A stretch of 64,000 nucleotides of DNA from JAHEFT01 sp963766195 (GTDB lineage: Bacteria > Pseudomonadota > Gammaproteobacteria > Xanthomonadales > SZUA-36), in contig CAVXYY010000003.1 in NCBI GenBank assembly GCA_963766195.1, forward strand, positions 124,001 through 188,000, read 5' to 3'. Positions 46,848-55,265 of this stretch are shown here, in pieces. Within the stretch, counting starts at the first letter, position 1. Each line of letters opens with the position of its first letter. The translations under genes were made by a program, and so were the position numbers. Below the pieces are notes generated by a model. That model had not been told where the DNA came from. It saw only the letters and a list, made by a program, of their open reading frames with translations, and did no database searches.

Positions 46848-48411
46848 CGGGACACAAGTGCACAACGGCGCGCAAAACCAGGCTCGTGATGCCGGACAAC
46901 GTCTCCACCATTTTCATGGCGGTCTGAGGTTACGTCATAACAAGAAAATATCCTGCGAAACCCCGGTTGAAAAAGTGCCGCTTGCAACACGCTATTTTGT
47001 GCCCCTGCTGCAACAGGCCGGACAGGAAACCGAAGCCACGGTCAAAGAAGGCCAAAAAGTCCTCAAAGGTGATCAGCTGGGAGCGTCCAGGCAACCGGGC
47101 GGCGGCTTTGTTCATGCGCCTACATCGGGCACTGTCACGGCGATCTCAAATCACCCCAACAGTCAGCCCTCCGGCCGGGATGGGCGGTGTGTCGTCATCA
47201 GGCCTGATGGCCTCGATCAATGGAAAACCCTGGAGCCGGTCGAAAACTGGGAACATGCTGACCCTGCGGTGCTCAGGCAGAAGATCCGCAGTTGCGGCAT
47301 CGTCGGTCTCGGCGGAGCGGTGTTTCCCACCGGGGTGAAAGTCGACGAAGCCAGTTCGCGCGGAATCCACACGCTGGTGCTCAACGGTTCGGAATGCGAA
47401 CCGTATATCAGCTGTGACGAAATGTTGATGCGGGAGAAACCTGACTCCATCATCCTGGGTGCCCGGATCCTGCAAAGGGCTGTCGGAGCGGAAAGGACGG
47501 TTATCGCAATAGAAGACCAGATGGGCGCCGTGAACTCGGCTCTCGGGGAAGCGGTCAGGCGTTCCGGAGCAACCGATATCGACATCGTCAAGGTGACGAC
47601 GATTTATCCGGAAGGCGGCGAAAAACAGTTGATCAAGGTGCTTACCGGGCTCGAGGTACCCTCCGGCGGGCGCCCGACCGACCTCGGCCTGCTTTGCCAG
47701 AATGTAGCTACCGCGACAGCGGTTGCCAGGGCGGTGACCGAAGGCAAACCGCTGATAGAGCGAATCGTCACCGTTACAGGCAAAGGTGTGCGCAGACCGC
47801 GTAACCTGCTGGCGCAGATTGGAACGCCGATTGCCAACCTGATCGACCAGTGTGGCGGTTATGCACCGGATGCGGCGAGACTGATCCTCGGCGGACCCAT
47901 GATGGGTTATGCCCTGGCTTCGGACGCCAACCCGGTGATCAAGGCCGCCAATTGCATACTGGTGCTGACCAGCGACGATATCCGGCCACAACAGCCGGAA
48001 ATGCCCTGCATCCGCTGCGGGGAGTGCGCGCGTGTTTGCCCTTCTGTGCTTCTCCCGCAGGAATTGAACTGGAGCATTCGCAATGGTGTCTGGGACGAAG
48101 TCACAAACCTCGGCCTGTCTGATTGTATTGAATGTGGTTGTTGCGATTTCGTTTGCCCCAGCCATATTCCGCTGACCAGCTGGTTCCGCTTCGGCAAGTC
48201 TGAAATCCAGGTGGCGAGCAGGGAACGCCAGCTGGCGGAAACCGCGAGAAACCGTTTCGAAGCCCGGGAGGCGCGCCTGGCGCAGATCAAACTGGAGCGC
48301 CAGCAGCGGATTGAGCACAAAAAACGCGCCCTGGATAATGACGGCGACAAGCAGAAGAAGATTTCGGACGCCATCGAAAGAGTCCGGTCCCGTCAAGGCA
48401 AAGATTCATGA
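46840..48411 (+). CDS. rsxC: Rsx/Rnf complex subunit C
   Basis: 523 residues from the ATG at 46840, which overlaps the rsxB stop. The frame is open further upstream but only within rsxB. An N-terminal barrel-sandwich domain (LQQAGQETEATVKEGQKVLKG) precedes the NADH/FMN-binding GIVGLGGAVFPTGVK and GSECEPYISCDE. Two 4Fe-4S motifs (CIRCGECARVCPS and CIECGCCDFVCPS) and a charged C-terminal tail follow. The tail is shorter than in E. coli RsxC. Confidence 0.97.
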   Translation: MRDGTQVHNGAQNQARDAGQRLHHFHGGLRLRHNKKISCETPVEKVPLATRYFVPLLQQAGQETEATVKEGQKVLKGDQLGASRQPGGGFVHAPTSGTVTAISNHPNSQPSGRDGRCVVIRPDGLDQWKTLEPVENWEHADPAVLRQKIRSCGIVGLGGAVFPTGVKVDEASSRGIHTLVLNGSECEPYISCDEMLMREKPDSIILGARILQRAVGAERTVIAIEDQMGAVNSALGEAVRRSGATDIDIVKVTTIYPEGGEKQLIKVLTGLEVPSGGRPTDLGLLCQNVATATAVARAVTEGKPLIERIVTVTGKGVRRPRNLLAQIGTPIANLIDQCGGYAPDAARLILGGPMMGYALASDANPVIKAANCILVLTSDDIRPQQPEMPCIRCGECARVCPSVLLPQELNWSIRNGVWDEVTNLGLSDCIECGCCDFVCPSHIPLTSWFRFGKSEIQVASRERQLAETARNRFEAREARLAQIKLERQQRIEHKKRALDNDGDKQKKISDAIERVRSRQGKDS

Positions 48412-49439
48412 GCCGGAGCTTTGAAACCGGCGGCGCACCCCACTTTCCGTCTCATGCGACCGTTTCCCGGGTGATGCTGCAGGTCATTTTCGCACTGCTT
48501 CCCGCCATCGCCGCCCACACCTGGTTTTTCGGACCCGGAATATGGGTCCAGATCACCCTGGCCGTCGGCTTTGCGGTGTCGTTTGAAGCGATCATGCTCA
48601 AAATCCGGAAGAAGCCGATGCGCCTCTTCCTGGGAGATTTCAGCGCCGTCCTCACTGCCATCCTTTTCGCCCTCTGCATTCCACCCCTTGCACCGTGGTG
48701 GATTGCGCTGACCGGCATGTTGTTTGCCATCGTCATAGCAAAACATCTTTATGGCGGCCTTGGTCACAATATGTTCAACCCGGCGATGGTGGGTTATGTC
48801 GTGGTCCTGATCAGCTTTCCGCAAGCCATGACGGCCTGGTTGCCCCCTTCGTCCATCTCATCGCACAGTTTCGGGCTGACCGACGTACTGGCGACGATTT
48901 TCAGCGGGCAAGCTCCCGCGGGCCTGTCCTGGGACGCCATTACCGAAGCGACACCTCTGGATGCTATCCGGACCAGCCTGGCTTCTGGAAAAATGGTTTC
49001 CGAGGCAAGGCAATCACCGGTTTTTGGCGACTATGGCGGGCTGGGCTGGGAATGGATCGCCAACTGGTATGCGCTGGGGGGGCTCTGGTTGTTATGGCGG
49101 CGCATTATCAGTTGGCAGGTGCCGGCTGCGATGATCGGAACCGTGCTGTTCCTGGGTCTGGGCGGCTACCTTGCGGACCCCGGCAGCAACCCCACTCCCC
49201 TCGTACACGTGTTTTCCGGCGCCTTGATGATCGGTGCATTCTTCATCGCAACCGACCCTGTCAGCGGGTGCGCCAGTAACCGTGGCAGGCTGATCTTTGG
49301 AGCCGGAGTCGGGGTGCTCACCCTGGTGATCAGGCGCTGGGGCGGATACCCGGATGGAGTGGCTTTTGCAGTTCTGCTGATGAACATGGCCGTGCCGTTG
49401 ATCGACCGCTACACGCGTCCAAGGATATTCGGACAGTGA
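48408..49439 (+). CDS. rsxD: Rsx/Rnf complex subunit D
   Basis: 343 residues with about nine membrane helices. The covalent FMN site is the Thr in DAITEATPLDAIR, matching the S/T-x-A-T pattern. GGLGHNMFNPAMVGYV and ATDPVSGCASNRGR are family segments. It joins rsxC by an ATGA overlap and rsxG by a GTGA overlap. Confidence 0.97.
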   Translation: MSRSFETGGAPHFPSHATVSRVMLQVIFALLPAIAAHTWFFGPGIWVQITLAVGFAVSFEAIMLKIRKKPMRLFLGDFSAVLTAILFALCIPPLAPWWIALTGMLFAIVIAKHLYGGLGHNMFNPAMVGYVVVLISFPQAMTAWLPPSSISSHSFGLTDVLATIFSGQAPAGLSWDAITEATPLDAIRTSLASGKMVSEARQSPVFGDYGGLGWEWIANWYALGGLWLLWRRIISWQVPAAMIGTVLFLGLGGYLADPGSNPTPLVHVFSGALMIGAFFIATDPVSGCASNRGRLIFGAGVGVLTLVIRRWGGYPDGVAFAVLLMNMAVPLIDRYTRPRIFGQ

Positions 49440-50071
49440 CGGGCGTGCTCCGAAGCGCAGCCGCACTTGGCCTGGTCGCGCTCGCAGGCACCGTTCTGTT
49501 GACCGGTGTCGACCGGCTGACAGCGGATCGTATTGCCGAACAGGAAAGGCGCATCGTACTAGAACAATTGGGTCAGCTGATTCCGGATCGTTATGACAAC
49601 GTGTTACTGGATGATCGCATCACGATCATGGATGAACATTTTTTCCCGAGACAACAAAAGGTGACTGTCTGGCGGGCCAGGAGTGAAGGAAGTCCGCAAG
49701 GTGCTGTTCTCAAGTTCGATGCGGTCAATGGCTACAATGGAAATATCACCCTGCTGGCCGGCATCAATCCGGATGGCAGCCTGCGCGGGGTCCGCGTGAT
49801 TTCGCACAGGGAAACGCCCGGTCTGGGTGACGCCATTGAATTGGTAAAGAGTGACTGGGTGCTGGGTTTCTCCGGCAAGTCGTTGAACAATCCCGGACCG
49901 GACCGGTGGAAAGTAAAGCGGGAGGGTGGAGAATTCGATCAATTTACCGGCGCGACGATCACCCCTCGGGCCGTGGTCGATGCCGTTCGCCTGGCTCTTG
50001 AATATTTCGATGCACACCGGGAGATTCTGTTCGGGACTCCCTCTGACACCGCGGGGAGCAGTGCACAATGA
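49436..50071 (+). CDS. rsxG: Rsx/Rnf complex subunit G
   Basis: 211 residues. An N-terminal membrane helix (AALGLVALAGTVLLTGV) precedes a periplasmic FMN-binding domain. The flavinylation motif FTGATITPRAVV has the acceptor Thr. HRETPGLGDAIEL is conserved. The start is GTG inside the rsxD stop. Confidence 0.96.
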   Translation: MTGVLRSAAALGLVALAGTVLLTGVDRLTADRIAEQERRIVLEQLGQLIPDRYDNVLLDDRITIMDEHFFPRQQKVTVWRARSEGSPQGAVLKFDAVNGYNGNITLLAGINPDGSLRGVRVISHRETPGLGDAIELVKSDWVLGFSGKSLNNPGPDRWKVKREGGEFDQFTGATITPRAVVDAVRLALEYFDAHREILFGTPSDTAGSSAQ

Positions 50072-50739
50072 ACTACCGCGAGATTTTCAGAAACGGATTG
50101 TGGCAGCAAAATACCGGCCTGGTCGTGTTGCTCGGATTGTGCCCTCTCCTCGCCGTAAGCAACACCGTGGTGAACGCCCTCGGGCTTGGCCTGGCCACGA
50201 CCCTGACCCTGGTTGTTTCCAACCTGGCCGTTTCACTGGCCCGCCCGGCCCTGCGCCCCGAAATCCGGATTCCAGCCTACGTCATCATCATTGCGTCCGT
50301 GGTGACAGTGATCCAGCTCTTGATGCAAGCCTGGCTGCACGAACTATACCTGGTACTGGGAATTTTCATCCCGTTGATCGTTACCAACTGCGCCATTATC
50401 GGCAGAGCTGAAGCGTTCGCATCGCGAAACAAAGCCTTGCCGTCGATCGTTGATGGACTGGCTACCGGACTTGGCTTCTGTCTTGCGTTGGTCACCCTCG
50501 GGGCTACCAGGGAAATCATCGGCAAGGGTACGCTGATGAGCCAGGCAAACCTGATGTTTGGAGATCTGGGGGAATCGCTGCAACTGACGCTGATTCCGGG
50601 CCATCCGGGATTTCTGCTGGCCATGCTGCCACCCGGAGCCTTCATCGGTCTGGGCCTGCTGATTGCCGGACGAAACTGGCTCGATTCCAGGCTGGCGGTG
50701 AGCAGGAGATCTACCGAGCCCGGAAGCCCGACGGCATGA
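50068..50739 (+). CDS. rsxE: Rsx/Rnf complex subunit E
   Basis: 223 residues, six membrane segments, paralogous to RsxA. GLCPLLAVSNTVVNALGLG and PLIVTNCAIIGRAEAFASRN carry the conserved Cys residues. It overlaps nth by 4 bp. Confidence 0.97.
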   Translation: MNYREIFRNGLWQQNTGLVVLLGLCPLLAVSNTVVNALGLGLATTLTLVVSNLAVSLARPALRPEIRIPAYVIIIASVVTVIQLLMQAWLHELYLVLGIFIPLIVTNCAIIGRAEAFASRNKALPSIVDGLATGLGFCLALVTLGATREIIGKGTLMSQANLMFGDLGESLQLTLIPGHPGFLLAMLPPGAFIGLGLLIAGRNWLDSRLAVSRRSTEPGSPTA

Positions 50740-51380
50740 GAGCGGCTGATCGCAAGGAGTTTTTTCGCCGGCTGCAATCCGTGACGCCCGCACCCAAAAC
50801 CGAATTGGAGTATGCATCACCTTTTGAACTGTTGATCGCCGTTATGTTGTCCGCGCAGGCGACCGACGTCAGCGTCAACAAGGCGACACGCAGGCTTTAT
50901 CCCGTCGCCAACACGCCGGAAGCCATCCTCGGCCTGGGTGTTGAGGGCCTGAAACCCTATATCCGGACCATTGGCCTGTTCAATTCCAAGGCTGAAAACG
51001 TCATCAAGACCTGCAGGATTCTTATCCAGGAACATGGCGGCGAAGTACCTGACGACCGGAATTCACTCGAACGTCTTCCGGGAGTGGGCCGGAAAACGGC
51101 GAACGTCGTGCTCAACACAGCTTTCGGCGAACCCACCATAGCCGTTGACACCCATATTTTCCGCGTAGCCAATCGCACCGGCCTGGCAAAAGGAAAAACG
51201 CCTCTCGAGGTGGAGCTCAAACTTCTCAAAGCCGTCCCGGAGGAATACCGGCATGACGCACACCATTGGCTGATCCTGCACGGCCGGTACACCTGCAAAG
51301 CGCGAAAACCCAACTGCCCGGAATGTATCGTCAGGGACCTTTGCAGTTTTAAATCCAAGACCAAGGGAGCCTCTGATTAA
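50736..51380 (+). CDS. nth: Endonuclease III
   Basis: DNA glycosylase/AP lyase for oxidised pyrimidines. 214 residues with the helix-hairpin-helix LPGVGRKTANVVLNTAF (catalytic Lys), catalytic Asp in AVDTHIFRVANR and the C-x6-C-x2-C-x5-C cluster (CKARKPNCPECIVRDLC). The rsx-nth order is typical. The last residues (GASD and the stop) are encoded by the left arm of an inverted repeat. Confidence 0.98.
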   Translation: MRAADRKEFFRRLQSVTPAPKTELEYASPFELLIAVMLSAQATDVSVNKATRRLYPVANTPEAILGLGVEGLKPYIRTIGLFNSKAENVIKTCRILIQEHGGEVPDDRNSLERLPGVGRKTANVVLNTAFGEPTIAVDTHIFRVANRTGLAKGKTPLEVELKLLKAVPEEYRHDAHHWLILHGRYTCKARKPNCPECIVRDLCSFKSKTKGASD

Positions 51381-51443
51381 TTGAACGCGGAGCATCCCGC
51401 AAGGACTCCGTCGCGCCCGTGTACAATTAATCAGAGGCTCCCT
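51364..51443. repeat. 80-bp element with perfect 20-bp terminal inverted repeats
   Basis: Arms 51364-51383 and 51424-51443 are exact reverse complements (AGGGAGCCTCTGATTAATTG and its complement) around a GC-rich 40-nt centre. The left arm contains the nth stop codon. The length, terminal repeats and location at a gene end fit a MITE-like element or a long transcript-end hairpin. No T-run follows the right arm. Origin not established. The rest of 51444-51564 holds the hvf upstream region, including a TTTCCGGAAA palindrome (51493-51502) of unknown meaning. Confidence 0.85.
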
Positions 51444-51564
51444 ATGTAATAATCCTCACTCGTTTCCGGTCACCTGCCCTGAGTTGTGCGGATTTCCGGA
51501 AAAGTTGCACGCTCAAGCAAGGGCCCGATGGCCCGCTAACTAACCAACCTGGAGAATCTTTACC

Positions 51565-51972
51565 ATGTCTGAAAAAAAATTGACCACCCGTCCTTTGGCC
51601 GCTGCTGTTGGAGTAGCGTTCGTGTCATCGCTGGCCGCTTCGACTACAGCGATGGCCGCTGACAACCCGTTCGAAGCGATTGATCTTGACGCCGGCTATT
51701 TGCTGGCTGGCGACGACAAGGCCGAAGAAGGCAAGTGCGGCGCTGACAAGGCTGAAGAAGGCAAGTGTGGTGGTGAAAAAGCCCAGGAGGGCAGTTGCGG
51801 CGGCGATAAAGCCGAAGAAGGTAAATGTGGCGAGGGCAAGTGCGGCGCTGACAAGGCCCATGAAGGCAGTTGCGGCGGCGATAAAGCCGAAGAAGGTAAA
51901 TGCGGCGAGGGCAAGTGCGGCGGCGACAAGGCTGAAGAAGGCAAGTGCGGCGGCGATAAAGACCAGGGTTGA
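51565..51972 (+). CDS. hvfA: HvfA-like copper-binding RiPP precursor with EGKCG repeats
   Basis: 135 residues. A Sec-type signal peptide runs to about residue 31 (STTAMA-ADNPF). A short spacer (about 33-50) is followed by nine Cys-containing motifs in residues 54-129. Seven are EGKCG and two EGSCG, with Cys at 58, 68, 78, 88, 93, 103, 113, 118 and 128, mostly in a ten-residue unit DKAEEGKCGG. In HvfA and bufferin precursors such EGKCG Cys are converted by a MNIO enzyme into oxazolone/thioamide-type groups that bind copper. The ribosome site is CTGGAG. hvfB, hvfC and hvfX homologues follow directly. Modification of this peptide is inferred. Confidence 0.92.
   Translation: MSEKKLTTRPLAAAVGVAFVSSLAASTTAMAADNPFEAIDLDAGYLLAGDDKAEEGKCGADKAEEGKCGGEKAQEGSCGGDKAEEGKCGEGKCGADKAHEGSCGGDKAEEGKCGEGKCGGDKAEEGKCGGDKDQG
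51715..51954 (+). repeat. Tandem repeat array coding the HvfA motifs
   Basis: Imperfect 30-bp units encode DKAEEGKCGG-type decapeptides. They are interrupted twice by a 15-bp unit that duplicates EGKCG back to back (residues 85-94 and 110-119). A larger block, DKAEEGKCGEGKCG plus an EGSCG unit, is itself duplicated, which suggests slippage or unequal recombination expanded the array. It is protein-coding and not a CRISPR. Confidence 0.9.
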
Positions 51973-51988
51973 CCCGGTCTTTGATTTT
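51961..51988 (+). terminator. Terminator-like hairpin on the hvfA stop codon
   Basis: GACC-A-GGG (51961-51968) pairs with CCCGGTC (51973-51979) around a TTGA loop, with one bulged A, and is followed by TTTGATTTT. The hvfA stop TGA (51970-51972) lies in the loop and start of the stem. As an imperfect intrinsic terminator it would let part of the transcripts continue into hvfB. Confidence 0.6.
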
Positions 51989-52008
51989 CCAATGAACCGG
52001 ATGTCCCT

Positions 52009-52884
52009 GTGACCGCAGACCGATACCCTGTTGAAGGCGCCGGTCTGGGATTGCGGCGGGCCCTGCTGGGCCCGCTCCGCTCCCGGGGCACCGGGCCGGT
52101 CGGGTTCATGGAAATCGCACCGGAGAACTGGATGGGTATCGGTGGCCGTTATGGGGCGGCACTAAGGGAATTCACGGAAAAGCTGCCTTTTGTCTGCCAT
52201 GGTTTGTCCCTGTCCATTGGCGGTCCTTCAGCGCTCGATGAAACCTTTCTTCACAGGTTGCGGCAGTTCCTGGATGAACACCAGATCCGTTGCTACAGTG
52301 AGCATCTGAGTTACTGCACGGACGATGGCCACCTGTACGACCTGATGCCCATTCCGTTCACCTCTGAAGCGGTGCATCACGTGGCGGACAGAATTCGCAG
52401 GGCCCAGGAGATCCTCGAGCGCAGAATGGCGATTGAAAATGTTTCCTACTACGCCGCACCGGGCGCGGAGCTGAGCGAAATCGAATTCATCACCGCCGTG
52501 CTGGAAGAGGCGGATTGTGACTTGTTGCTCGACGTCAACAATATTTACGTCAATAGTGTCAACCATGGCTATGACGCCCTGGCTTTCCTGCGGCAGTTGC
52601 CCGGCCACCGGATCGCTTACGGGCACATCGCTGGACATTACAGGGAAGCAGAAGACTTGCTGGTGGACACCCACGGATCGGCGGTGATCCCCGACGTGTG
52701 GGAAATCCTGGAAGAAGCCTATAAAGTCTTTGGCGTATTTCCTACCCTGTTGGAACGGGATTTCAATTTACCTCCGATTGAAGAATTGATGGCCGAAGTG
52801 CAGCAAATCACCAGGCTGCAGAACAAGCACAGGACCGCTGACCACACCAGGCAACATGAACCGTATTCCAGACGACAGGCCTGA
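52009..52884 (+). CDS. hvfB: MNIO-family RiPP maturase (DUF692), HvfB-like
   Basis: Multinuclear non-haem iron oxidase with a TIM-barrel fold. 291 residues from a GTG start, beginning near GAGLGLRRALLGPL. Likely iron ligands: His64 (FVCHGLSLS), His99 (YSEHLSYC), Glu143 (AIENVSYY), Asp175 (LLDVNNIYVN), His206/His210 (YGHIAGH) and Asp220/His222 (VDTHGSA). It lies 36 bp after hvfA, beyond the hairpin, and overlaps hvfC by 29 bp. The family modifies Cys residues of the neighbouring precursor with help from the DUF2063 partner. Confidence 0.95.
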   Translation: MTADRYPVEGAGLGLRRALLGPLRSRGTGPVGFMEIAPENWMGIGGRYGAALREFTEKLPFVCHGLSLSIGGPSALDETFLHRLRQFLDEHQIRCYSEHLSYCTDDGHLYDLMPIPFTSEAVHHVADRIRRAQEILERRMAIENVSYYAAPGAELSEIEFITAVLEEADCDLLLDVNNIYVNSVNHGYDALAFLRQLPGHRIAYGHIAGHYREAEDLLVDTHGSAVIPDVWEILEEAYKVFGVFPTLLERDFNLPPIEELMAEVQQITRLQNKHRTADHTRQHEPYSRRQA

Positions 52885-53635
52885 CCGGCTCAAAACGCTG
52901 CAAACGGCTTTTGCAGCGCATATACGCGATCCGGAAAACCATGCTGCGCCTGCAGGTATTGAAGACCGCCGGATGAAAATCTATCGCGAACTGTTCTTCA
53001 ACAACATCTGTTCACTGCTGGCGGGCAACTTTCCGGTTCTGCATTCCATTTACGATGATGCTGCCTGGCGCAAACTCATCCGGGATTTTTATGCGCAACA
53101 TCGCTGCCAGACGCCGCATTTCAGCGAGATCTCGAAGGAGTTTCTGCGCTACCTGCAGGATGAGCGTGAAACTTGCGGGGACGACCCGGGTTTCCTGCTG
53201 GAACTGGCCCACTACGAGTGGGTGGAACTGGCATTATCACTGGACGAGCGCAACCCCGCAGAGCTTGCCATTGACCGGAATGGGGACCTGCTGAACGAAA
53301 TACCCGTGCTTTCACCGCTGGCCTGGCCTTTGAGCTACCGTTACCCGGTTCACCGGATCCGGCCGGACTATCAGCCTGGCGCAGCGCCGGATGAGCCTAC
53401 CCACATACTCGTCTACCGCGACCCTGAAGACCGTGTGAAATTCATGCAGCTCAACAACGTCAGCCGGCTGTTGCTCGAACTGATGCAGTCAGACGGCAAT
53501 GCCACGGGCCTGGAATTGTTGACGAGGATCGCAAACGCCATTGAGCATCCGGACCCTGACCGGGTCATCGCCGGCGGTATCGACCTGCTCATGGATCTGA
53601 AACAAAAGGGCGTGGTGCTAGGGACCCGGAGTTAA
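52856..53635 (+). CDS. hvfC: RiPP recognition/maturation partner (DUF2063), HvfC-like
   Basis: 259 residues, soluble. The N-terminal DUF2063 domain (LKTLQTAFAAHIRDPENH, MKIYRELFFNNICSLLAGNFPVL, LAHYEWVELAL) precedes a C-terminal region with a winged-helix-like PqqD/RRE-type segment (LNNVSRLLLELMQSDGNATG). In homologous systems this protein binds the precursor leader and presents it to the MNIO enzyme. Start inside the hvfB end. Confidence 0.93.
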   Translation: MNRIPDDRPDRLKTLQTAFAAHIRDPENHAAPAGIEDRRMKIYRELFFNNICSLLAGNFPVLHSIYDDAAWRKLIRDFYAQHRCQTPHFSEISKEFLRYLQDERETCGDDPGFLLELAHYEWVELALSLDERNPAELAIDRNGDLLNEIPVLSPLAWPLSYRYPVHRIRPDYQPGAAPDEPTHILVYRDPEDRVKFMQLNNVSRLLLELMQSDGNATGLELLTRIANAIEHPDPDRVIAGGIDLLMDLKQKGVVLGTRS

Positions 53636-53640
53636 AAGTC

Positions 53641-54300
53641 ATGTACGACACCTACGACAATATCACCGCACGCCTCAGGGCTTCCGGTGAATACCTTTGG
53701 CCGCTGGTTTTGCGGGTGATCATGTTCTGGGAATTCTGGGAATCGGGGATAACCAAGCTGCGCGGTGAAAACTGGTTTGCAGATATTCCGCGGGCGGACT
53801 GGCAAAAAGGCTTTCCCTGGCCATTCGACCTGGTGCCAACCGACCTCAACTGGCTGGCGGCCACCTGGGGAGAACTGATTTTTGCCGTGATGATTCTGCT
53901 CGGCCTGTTCACACGCTTCGCCGCCGTTTCGCTACTGGTCATCACCGTGGTTGCAACAGCCGCGGTGCACTGGCCTGCGGAATGGGGGACCCTGGGCGAA
54001 CTCTGGAAAGGCTACGTGATCACCCCAGAAGGAGCCGGCAATTTCAGACTGCCGCTGCTTTTCGTGGTCATCCTTTTACCCCTTGTCTTTCAGGGCGGAG
54101 GCAAGATCAGCCTTGACCATGTTTTACTCAAGCTGACGGGGCGGGACAGCTACACCACCGACCGGATTGGTGATGGAATCGCAGCTGCGTTGATGTTCGG
54201 CGTACTGGGGCTTACCACCTTTTTCCTGGAGCCCGCCTGGGGCATCAGTTTCTTTGCTGTTGCGCTGGTACTGGGGCTGGCTCTGTCACTTCGGCGCTAA
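53641..54300 (+). CDS. hvfX: DoxX-family membrane protein of the hvf operon
   Basis: 219 residues with four or five hydrophobic segments. The DoxX core is VLRVIMFWEFWESGITKLRG and WGELIFAVMILLGLFTRFAAV. In related operons a DoxX protein (HvfX) is the fourth component, of unsettled role (copper handling or redox is proposed). It starts 5 bp after hvfC. Its 3' end overlaps the convergent TraB-like gene by 56 bp. Confidence 0.9.
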   Translation: MYDTYDNITARLRASGEYLWPLVLRVIMFWEFWESGITKLRGENWFADIPRADWQKGFPWPFDLVPTDLNWLAATWGELIFAVMILLGLFTRFAAVSLLVITVVATAAVHWPAEWGTLGELWKGYVITPEGAGNFRLPLLFVVILLPLVFQGGGKISLDHVLLKLTGRDSYTTDRIGDGIAAALMFGVLGLTTFFLEPAWGISFFAVALVLGLALSLRR

Positions 54301-55211
54301 AGGGCTGAGGCAGGGGCTGCAGTTCATAACCGCGGTCCCGCAATAACTGGATCAGGCCGGTATTCCCCGGCAGGTGCAGTGCCCCAACCGCAACAAATAC
54401 CCGGTCTGTTTCCAGGATCGGGAGTAACGTGTCAATCATTCTGCGGTTTCTCAGTTCAACACCCTCGTAAAGGAAATACTGCTGCGCTTCCTCACCCAAC
54501 TCACCCAATTGTTCGCTTCGCCTGGGCGCTCAACGCCTGCAGATCGCCGTGTAGATAACTGTCGACCATCTGGTCATGGAGTTCAGATGCGTTTTCATAT
54601 TCCGCAAGGGCCTGGTCCAACAGGATCAGTTGCTGCTCCAGCGGCATGTTCTCCAGAAAAGCGAGCTGCTGCTCCAATGTTTCCAGGCCAACTACCTTGA
54701 GCCCCGAGCCCGCCGCACGAAGCGACAATGAAAAATCCATGAACAATCCAGTCTCCGGAGGGGGGACACTGATTGACATCATGGCGGCCCAGACTTTCAT
54801 CCGCGCAATCCAGTCTGCGGGCACACGGTAATCCGCGAGCGCCACCTTCAGTTTCGCGTAACGCTCTTCCCCAATGACGCCTTCCAGGGTGGTGCCATCC
54901 TGGTACTGCATGAACCCGGTCAATTTTTGCAGCGTGGGCAAGTCCGGCACCATTTCCATCGCGAATACCCGGTTGGAAGAAAGAAGTTCACTGAAGTCTT
55001 CGGAGAAATCCAGCACCCGGGGGTCTTCGCTGTGAATGGTTCCCAACAGGTATCCAGCCGGTTCACCGTTGCTGGAAATCGACCAGAAAATCGCCGTATC
55101 GTCCGGCGGCGAAGCATGGATCACCCCGGACAGCGACAGCAAGCACAGGAGCACTAACGGGATCATGCGATCGGGAATTGCTTTGATTCGTGTGATGTTC
55201 GTGGTCTTCAT
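54245..55211 (-). CDS. TraB/GumN-family protein, one frameshift
   Basis: Secreted protein of about 321 residues after repair. Signal peptide to about residue 33 (SLSGVIHASPP), then WSISSNGEPAGYLLGTIHSEDPRV with the GTIH motif. The C-terminal FVAVGALHLPGNTGLIQLLRDRGY has the paired GALHLPG motif. These two motifs define the TraB/GumN (Tiki-like) family, possibly metalloproteases. One extra base near 54507-54509 breaks the frame after QAKRT. The start may be a few codons downstream. Confidence 0.85.
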
Positions 55212-55265
55212 GGCAATTTGTGGTGCAATCCCTTATTCTCCCAAGCTTGGTTGACAGGGTCCATT

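Noticed and set aside
47146..48396. 416-residue open frame antisense to rsxC
   Set aside because: It is a codon-bias shadow of rsxC, whose iron-sulfur motifs are unambiguous on the plus strand.
51625..51861. Hydrophobic 78-residue frame antisense to hvfA
   Set aside because: It is produced by reading the Cys-repeat array backwards, with no ribosome site or independent support.
51715..51954. Regular repeats considered as a CRISPR array
   Set aside because: The units are in-frame coding repeats without unique spacers, and no cas genes are present.
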